Program-made: the position numbers and the translations under genes
Source of the DNA: Yinghuangia soli
Lineage (GTDB): Bacteria > Actinomycetota > Actinomycetes > Streptomycetales > Streptomycetaceae
DNA length: 64,000 bases
Direction: 5' to 3'
Assembly (NCBI RefSeq): GCF_021502675.1
Contig: NZ_JAKFHA010000006.1
Span: 94,722 to 158,721, forward strand
Notes under the pieces: model-generated
Database searches by the model: none
Told to the model about the DNA's origin: nothing
What the model saw: only the letters and a program-made list of their open reading frames with translations
Shown: in pieces, positions 59,037 through 64,000 of the stretch
How the letters are laid out: each line of letters opens with the position of its first letter
Position numbering within the stretch: position 1 is the stretch's first letter

Positions 59037-60977
59037 TCAGGTGCCGATCTTGCCGCCGTCCGCCTTGCGGATGACGACCGTGGCCGAGCGGGGGCGGCCC
59101 GCCGGGTCGAAGTCGGGCCAGTTGCTTACCGCGCGGGGGTTCTGCGGCGTCGGGGTGCCCCATGCCGTGGTCGCCTCGCCCGGGTGCTGCACGTTGACGA
59201 ACATCGTGCGCTGGTCCGGGGTGAAGGTGACGCCGGTGATCTCGCAGCCGCGCGGGCCGGTGAGGAAGCGGCGGACCTCGCCGGTGGCCGGGTCGGCGGC
59301 CAGCATCTGGTTGTTGCCGATCCGGTCGTAGCCCTTGGCGGGGAGGTTCTGCGACGAGTTGGAGATGTCGGTCTGGATCCAGAGCCGGCCGTCGTCGTCG
59401 ACCGCGAGGCCGTCCGGCGAGCCGAAGATCTGCGCCTCGGGCAGCGTGACCTTGGGGTCGTACTTGGGGTCGCCGGCGAGCAGGAAGATGTCCCAGCGGA
59501 AGGTCAGCGAGGTGCTGTCGCCGCGGTCCTCGCGCCAGCGCACGATCTGGCCGTACGGGTTCGGGGTGCGCGGGCCGACCGGGCCGCCGCCGCTGCCGTT
59601 CGTCAGGGTGAGGAACACGTCCTTGTTGTGCGGGTGGACGGCCACCCACTCGGGGCGGTCCAGCGGCGTCGCGCCCACCGCGTCCGCGGCCTGGCGGGTG
59701 CGCAGCAGCACGTCGGCCTGGTCGGCCCAGCCGTTGGCGGCGGTCAGCGCGCCCTGGCCGAAGACGAGCGGCAGCCAGGTGCCGGTGCCGTCGGCGGCGA
59801 ACTTGGCGACGTAGAGCGTGCCGTGGTCCAGCGGGCTCTTGCCGCGGGCGCGGAGCGAGCGCCACGGGGAGCTGCCGACGAACTTGTAGACGTACTCCTT
59901 GTCCTGGTCGTCGCCGGTGTAGACGACGATGCGGCCGCGCGATTCGGTGACCGTGGCGCCCTCGTGCTTGATGCGGCCCAGCGCGGTGCGCTTGACCGGC
60001 GTGGAGCGGCCGTCGAAGGGGTCGATCTCGACGACCCAGCCGAAGCGGTTGACCTCGTTGGGGTCGGCGGCCAGGTCGAAGCGCGGGTCGGCCTTGTGCC
60101 AGTTGTAGCCGAAGCCGGCCTTGTCGACGCCGTACCGGGCCTGGGCCGGGGTGGCCTTCCAGGACGCGTCGTCGGTGCCGAAGTAGCTGTTCCAGTTCTC
60201 CTCGCAGGCCAGGTACGTGCCCCATGGGGTGTACCCGCTGCTGCAGTTGTTGAGGGTGCCGAGCACCGGGCCCTTGGCGGCGAGCGCCGGGTGGGCCGCG
60301 GGGACCGGGCCGGAGAAGCGCATCGGGGTGGCGCCGGTGACGCGGCGGTTGAGGCGCGAGTCGACCAGCTTCCAGCGGCCCCGCTCCTCGGCGACCTCGA
60401 CAATGCTCACGCCGTGTCCGGCGAGGGCCTTGTCGACCTTCTCCTTGGTCATGACCGCGGCGCCGTCCGGGAACAGCAGCGACTGGTCGACGTACTCGTG
60501 GTTGAGCACCAGGACGCCGCGGCGGTCGCACTCGCGGCCGCGGCCGGTCGGGAAGAAGTGCATGCCGTCGTGGTTCATGCCGATCTGCACGGCCTGGTCG
60601 GCGGCCGAGTTGCTGCCGTCCCTCCGCCACTTCGGGCCGTCGGCGCGCAGCGGCGTGCCCCACGGGATCAGGACGTCGGCGGTGTAGCCGGGCGGCACCA
60701 CGAAGGTGTCGGCGGTGGACGGCGCGACGGCGGTGAAGCCGAGGAGCTTGCCGGGACGGCCGCCCGGGCGGCCCTGCGCGCTGCCGCGCCCGCTGTCCGC
60801 AGCGGCCGCACCGGCCGCGCCCACGACCGCGGTCCCGGCCAGGAAACCGGCCGCGGCGACCGTCGAACCGCGCAGCACGGCACGCCGCGACGCGACGATG
60901 TCGGCGAACGGGCGGTTCCGCGACGGGTTCGCGGGAGTGTCGTCAGGGTCGGCGACGGGCGGGCGGTCCACGGGCAT
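59037..60977 (-). CDS. Tat-exported PhoX/DUF839 phosphatase
   Basis: This 646-residue protein has a twin-arginine signal (SRRAVLRGS at residues 30-38, then AAGFLAGTAVVGAAGAAAA). The mature beta-propeller of the PhoX/DUF839 family follows (GMNHDGMHFFP, VLNHEYVDQSLLFPDG, NCSSGYTPWGTYLACEENWN, EGATVTESRGRIVVYTGDD, SPDGLAVDDDGRLWIQTDI). PhoX enzymes are Ca/Fe-dependent alkaline phosphatases exported folded to scavenge phosphate. ATG at 60977 has GAGGA 4 bases upstream. The frame is open to 62537, but that part is the shadow of the RNA ligase gene. It converges with the flavoprotein gene. Confidence 0.92.
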   Translation of the reverse strand: MPVDRPPVADPDDTPANPSRNRPFADIVASRRAVLRGSTVAAAGFLAGTAVVGAAGAAAADSGRGSAQGRPGGRPGKLLGFTAVAPSTADTFVVPPGYTADVLIPWGTPLRADGPKWRRDGSNSAADQAVQIGMNHDGMHFFPTGRGRECDRRGVLVLNHEYVDQSLLFPDGAAVMTKEKVDKALAGHGVSIVEVAEERGRWKLVDSRLNRRVTGATPMRFSGPVPAAHPALAAKGPVLGTLNNCSSGYTPWGTYLACEENWNSYFGTDDASWKATPAQARYGVDKAGFGYNWHKADPRFDLAADPNEVNRFGWVVEIDPFDGRSTPVKRTALGRIKHEGATVTESRGRIVVYTGDDQDKEYVYKFVGSSPWRSLRARGKSPLDHGTLYVAKFAADGTGTWLPLVFGQGALTAANGWADQADVLLRTRQAADAVGATPLDRPEWVAVHPHNKDVFLTLTNGSGGGPVGPRTPNPYGQIVRWREDRGDSTSLTFRWDIFLLAGDPKYDPKVTLPEAQIFGSPDGLAVDDDGRLWIQTDISNSSQNLPAKGYDRIGNNQMLAADPATGEVRRFLTGPRGCEITGVTFTPDQRTMFVNVQHPGEATTAWGTPTPQNPRAVSNWPDFDPAGRPRSATVVIRKADGGKIGT

Positions 60978-61199
60978 GTCGTCCTCGATTCGAAGCGCGG
61001 CGGCGTACGTCTCCGGAAGGTAGGGGCGCAGGTTGGCCCGCCGGGGGCGCGCACATGAACAGTGGGCGTACGCGCGCGTACGGACAGACGGAGCCCTCCC
61101 GAGGCCATCCCGCGCCCGTCCTGCCGGATTTTCGATGGCCCGGGTACCCCGGCCGCTCCTACAGTGACCGCGGCGGGGTTCGGGGCGACGGAGGCGGTC

Positions 61200-63104
61200 A
61201 TGCGGGTGCACTATCCACGCACGGCGCATCTGCCGTGGTCGCCCGGCGCCTCGTCCGACGACGTGCGCGCCGGCGACCTGTCCGGGCTGGCAGGCCGCGA
61301 GGTCGTGGTCACCGAGAAGCTCGACGGCGAGAACACCACCTTGTACGCGGACGGCCTGCACGCCCGCTCGCTGGACTCCGCGCACCACCCGTCGCGGGCC
61401 TGGGTCAAAGGCCTGCAAGGCCGTGTCGGCCCGGGCATCCCGGACGGCTGGCGCGTCTGCGGGGAGAACATGTACGCGCGGCATTCGCTGGCGTACGACG
61501 ACCTCGACAGCTGGTTCTACGGCTTCTCGGTCTGGGCCGGCGACCACTGCCTCGGCTGGGACCGGACCGTGGCGTTCCTGCGCCGCCTCGGGGTGCCGAC
61601 GCCGCCCGTGCTGTGGCGCGGCACGTTCGACGAACGCGCCCTGCGCGCCCTGCGCCTGGACACCGCACGCCAAGAGGGCTTCGTGGTGCGGACCGTCGAC
61701 GGCTTCCCGCGCGCGGAGTTCGGCCGCCGCGTCGCCAAGTGGGTGCGGGCGCGGCACGTGCAGACCGACGCGCACTGGATGTTCGCCGAGGTCGTGGAGA
61801 ACGGGCTCGGCCCGTCCGCCGCGCTTTGGGCGGTCCGCTCCGGCGCCCCTGCGGATCCCGCCGCGCTCCGCACGGCACTCGGTCTGCCCCCCGGGATCGG
61901 GCCCGAAAAAGCGGCGGAAGAAAGGGATTCGGCCGTGGCGGCCGAAGCCGCCGCCCGCCTGGACGCCCTCGGCCGCACCGGCGACGCCCGCCTCGCCGGG
62001 GTGCTCGCCGCGATGCTGCACGGTACGCGCCGCCCCTGGCTGGCGGCCCGCCTGGCCGGCCCGCTCGGCATGCCGCTCGCCCGCCGCATCGCGGACCTTG
62101 CCGGGCTGCAGGCCGCGCTGCACCGCCCGTACCCGGACGAGCAGCGCCGCAGCGGCTTGGCCCGGCTCGCGCACTCCGCCGACCTCGGCGCCCTGCACGC
62201 GGTCGCGTACGCCGCCCTCGCCGATCCGGCCGCCGCCCCGGCCGAAGTCCGGGACGCACGCGAGCAGATCGACTGGTCGATGCTCCACGCCGAGGACGCC
62301 GCGCTGCTGGGCCCGGCCCCGCTTGCCGCGCTGCGCGCCGGGCTGGGCACCGCGCTGGCCGGGCTCGATCCGGCGGTCCGCGACCGGTGCTGGGCCGAGG
62401 CCCGCGAACTGCACGCGCAGGGCCGCATCGGCGCCGGTCTGGGGCTGCAACCCGGAGCCCCCGCCGATGCGTTGGTCGAAGAAGCCGCGGCGGCGACATG
62501 GCGGTGGCGCTCGGGCGCCTTCCCCCGGCTGATCCATCTGGTCGGGCCGTCCGGCAGCGGCAAGAGCACGTTCGGCGCGGGCCTGCCCGGGGTCGACGCG
62601 TACATCTCGCTCGACGATCTGCGCGAAGCCCGCGGTTCACGCGCCGACCAGCGCGCCAACAGCGACGTCCTGCGCCAAGGCCTGGACCGGCTGGACAAGG
62701 CACTTGCCGCGGGCGGCACGGTGGTGTGGGACGCGACTTCCCTGAACCACCAGCAGCGTTCGCTCGTCCACGCGGTGGCATCCGGCCGCGATGCCCTGAC
62801 CACCCACGCGGTCGTCCTGGTCGACGAGGACGAACTCATGCGGCGCAACGCAGTACGGCCGCACCCGGTGCCCGCCGACGTGCTGACCGCCCAGATGCAC
62901 CGCTACGGCCCGCCCTATCCCGGGCAGGCGCACCGCACTTGGTACATCGACGCATCCGGCGCCGTGCGGGACGCCGACGGCGCGCTCGTCCCCGCCCCGG
63001 ACGCGTACGACGCCTGGGACCACTCCTGGGACCGCTCTTGGGACGGCGCCTCGGGCGATCCCCGCGGGTCCGCAGCCGCGGACCCGCCGGGCGAGGAGGG
63101 CTGA
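61200..63104 (+). CDS. RNA ligase - polynucleotide kinase fusion
   Basis: This 634-residue bifunctional RNA-repair enzyme is inferred from two halves. Residues 1 to about 220 are a nucleotidyltransferase-fold ligase of the Rnl2/DRB0094 type. Motif I is EKLDGEN with Lys40 as AMP acceptor, motif III is WFYGFSVWAG, motif IV is EGFVVRT and motif V is VAKWVRARHV. A helical, Ala-rich middle follows. From about residue 440 there is a kinase domain with P-loop GPSGSGKST (449-457), the Asp pair in YISLDDLREARG and VVWDATSLNHQQRS. The kinase would phosphorylate 5'-OH RNA ends and the ligase would seal them. GGAGG lies 5 bases before the ATG. It is coupled to the next gene by a TGATG overlap. Confidence 0.9.
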   Translation: MRVHYPRTAHLPWSPGASSDDVRAGDLSGLAGREVVVTEKLDGENTTLYADGLHARSLDSAHHPSRAWVKGLQGRVGPGIPDGWRVCGENMYARHSLAYDDLDSWFYGFSVWAGDHCLGWDRTVAFLRRLGVPTPPVLWRGTFDERALRALRLDTARQEGFVVRTVDGFPRAEFGRRVAKWVRARHVQTDAHWMFAEVVENGLGPSAALWAVRSGAPADPAALRTALGLPPGIGPEKAAEERDSAVAAEAAARLDALGRTGDARLAGVLAAMLHGTRRPWLAARLAGPLGMPLARRIADLAGLQAALHRPYPDEQRRSGLARLAHSADLGALHAVAYAALADPAAAPAEVRDAREQIDWSMLHAEDAALLGPAPLAALRAGLGTALAGLDPAVRDRCWAEARELHAQGRIGAGLGLQPGAPADALVEEAAAATWRWRSGAFPRLIHLVGPSGSGKSTFGAGLPGVDAYISLDDLREARGSRADQRANSDVLRQGLDRLDKALAAGGTVVWDATSLNHQQRSLVHAVASGRDALTTHAVVLVDEDELMRRNAVRPHPVPADVLTAQMHRYGPPYPGQAHRTWYIDASGAVRDADGALVPAPDAYDAWDHSWDRSWDGASGDPRGSAAADPPGEEG

Positions 63105-64000
63105 TGCACACCAGCGAGGAGATCTACCACCGGGTCCGCTGGGATCCGCGTTTCGACCCGGCCCGCTTCGTGCTCGGCGTCAACCGCCGCAACGCGCCGC
63201 CGAAGCGCATCCCACTGCCCGCGTTCGTGCCCGGCGGCGACATCCCGTGGCACCGCATCATGTTCATCGAGGCGGACGGCGAGGTGGTGTGGGACCGCGC
63301 CACCGGCCTGGACACCGTGGACACATCCAAGGCCGGGCGGGTGCAGGACCCGCGCCGGCTGCGCGCACCGTTCTTCACGGCCCGCACCCCCTTCGTCTGG
63401 GACGCGGCGGCCGGCTGGTGCCCCGCGCCCGCCACCGGGACGACGGGCACGCCGGCTGCCGCGAACGGCACACCCGCATCCGTACGCGTCCTCACCTGGA
63501 ACACCCTCTGGGACCGCTACGACCGCGACCTCATCGAGACCGACCGCCGGCGCCCGCTCCTGGCCGCGGCGCTCGAACAGGCCGATGCCGACGTCATCGC
63601 GCTGCAGGAGGTCGAGCCCGCGCTGCTCGCGCTGCTTGCCGCCGAGCCCTGGGTGCGCCGCGGCTACACGCTCGGCGCCGACCCGGCCTCCCGCGAAATC
63701 GACCGCACCGGGCTGCTGTTCCTCAGCCGCCTCCCGGTCCGCGAGGCCGGTCAGCACATGCTCGGCCCCTACAAGGCGCTGTCCGCGATCACCGTGGCGA
63801 CGCCGGCCGGCCCCCTCGTCGTCGCGGCGACCCACCTGACCAGCGACCACTCGCAGGGCGGCGCGTCCCGCCGGAGCGCCGAACTGGCGCGGATCGCCGA
63901 GGGATTGGCCGATGTCGACGGCGATGCCGTGCTGGTCGGCGACTTCAACGACGGGCGCTCGGGCGCCGACGGCCCGGCCGGTGTGCTCGGGCTGCGCGAT
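63104..64000 (+). CDS. MJ1316/DUF504 - EEP nuclease/phosphatase fusion (partial)
   Basis: 299 codons are visible and the gene runs off the window. Residues 1 to about 100 match the MJ1316 (DUF504) RNA-end-recognition domain (TSEEIYHRVRWDPRFDPARF, FVPGGDIPWHRIMFIEADGE, VVWDRATGLDTVD). After an Ala/Thr/Pro linker (108-126) an endonuclease/exonuclease/phosphatase domain begins. Catalytic landmarks are LTWNTLWDRYD (N133), ALQEVEP (E169), THLTSDHS (H244) and GDFNDG (279-284). It would recognise and trim cyclic-phosphate or other damaged RNA ends before kinase and ligase action. GAGGAGGG lies just upstream and the ATG overlaps the stop of the ligase-kinase gene. Further domains (polymerase, 2H phosphodiesterase) may follow beyond the edge. 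Confidence 0.87.
   Translation, partial: MHTSEEIYHRVRWDPRFDPARFVLGVNRRNAPPKRIPLPAFVPGGDIPWHRIMFIEADGEVVWDRATGLDTVDTSKAGRVQDPRRLRAPFFTARTPFVWDAAAGWCPAPATGTTGTPAAANGTPASVRVLTWNTLWDRYDRDLIETDRRRPLLAAALEQADADVIALQEVEPALLALLAAEPWVRRGYTLGADPASREIDRTGLLFLSRLPVREAGQHMLGPYKALSAITVATPAGPLVVAATHLTSDHSQGGASRRSAELARIAEGLADVDGDAVLVGDFNDGRSGADGPAGVLGLRD

Noticed and set aside
60978-61199. PHO box upstream of the PhoX-like gene
   Set aside because: Only one GTTCA-type unit is seen on minus near 61055. The required tandem 11-bp units are not recognisable, so PhoP control cannot be claimed.
60978-62537. N-terminal extension of the PhoX-like gene by about 520 codons on minus
   Set aside because: It lies opposite the RNA ligase-kinase gene, has shadow composition, and the Tat signal with a good ribosome site fixes the start at 60977.

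Overview
The window is a stretch of a very G+C-rich actinobacterial chromosome, most like Streptomyces or a close relative. Codons almost always end in G or C, many genes start with GTG or TTG, and intergenic gaps are short. Several gene strings are diagnostic of that group: metG-tatD-rpfB-rsmA-ispE-ABC-F, galU-moeA-moaC-mogA-GNAT-sepX, ruc-mtnP-SAF-mscL, and an hrdD-type sigma factor. No insertion sequence, prophage, CRISPR array or rRNA operon was seen. Two tRNA genes are present: Ala(CGC) on minus and Arg(CCT) on plus.

Layout. 1-6.4 kb: enolase, a YtcJ-like amidohydrolase, an APC-type permease with a divergent TetR regulator, and a small PPOX flavin/F420 enzyme. 6.7-8.6 kb: a large unknown protein. 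8.7-19.3 kb: a surface-glycan island with a GT-C-like membrane protein, a flippase fused to a GT2 glycosyltransferase, a free GT2, a GT4, an FkbM methyltransferase, a second SAM methyltransferase, and a soluble CapD/FlaA1-type sugar dehydratase. Genes in its right half are packed tail to tail with overlapping ends. 19.5-28.7 kb: a conserved housekeeping block on minus (ABC-F, ispE, rsmA, rpfB, tatD, metG, a small CxxC protein, rsmI). 28.8-34.3 kb: protein O-mannosyltransferase coupled to a TetR gene, an SGNH hydrolase, and a PAS-GAF-PP2C (SpoIIE-type) phosphatase.

34.4-41.2 kb: tRNA-Ala, then the molybdopterin/division cluster. Here sepX (GlpR), a RimJ-like acetyltransferase, mogA, moaC, moeA (Glp-like) and galU are read on minus. 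A 5-formyltetrahydrofolate cyclo-ligase gene diverges from galU. The order resembles the Mycobacterium Rv0991c-Rv0996 neighbourhood. In corynebacteria the MoeA paralogue Glp and its membrane receptor GlpR act in cell division, so part of this cluster may be divisome rather than cofactor machinery. 41.5-53 kb: penicillin-acylase-family protein, K+/H+ antiporter, MFS transporter, ruc (redox-regulated chaperone) behind a CIRCE operator, mtnP, a SAF/CpaB-like protein, mscL, a 73-residue conserved protein, and hrdD with a SigR-type promoter (GGAAT-N18-GTT). 53-59 kb: tRNA-Arg, an 872-residue unknown protein, a small secreted four-cysteine protein, a PAP2/IPC-synthase-like membrane enzyme, and a flavoprotein-family protein. 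59-61 kb: a Tat-exported PhoX/DUF839 phosphatase.

The most distinctive system is at the right edge (61.2-64 kb). It is a translationally coupled pair encoding an RNA ligase fused to a P-loop polynucleotide kinase, followed by an MJ1316/DUF504 RNA-end-recognition domain fused to an endonuclease/exonuclease/phosphatase domain. The second gene is cut by the window end. This is most simply read as an RNA-repair operon.

Regulation visible in the sequence includes the CIRCE site over the MFS stop codon, the SigR promoter of hrdD, nested inverted repeats between the permease and TetR genes, paired TAGAGT -10 hexamers that would give leaderless galU and cyclo-ligase mRNAs, and many intrinsic hairpin terminators. 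All functions are inferred from sequence reading without database searches.
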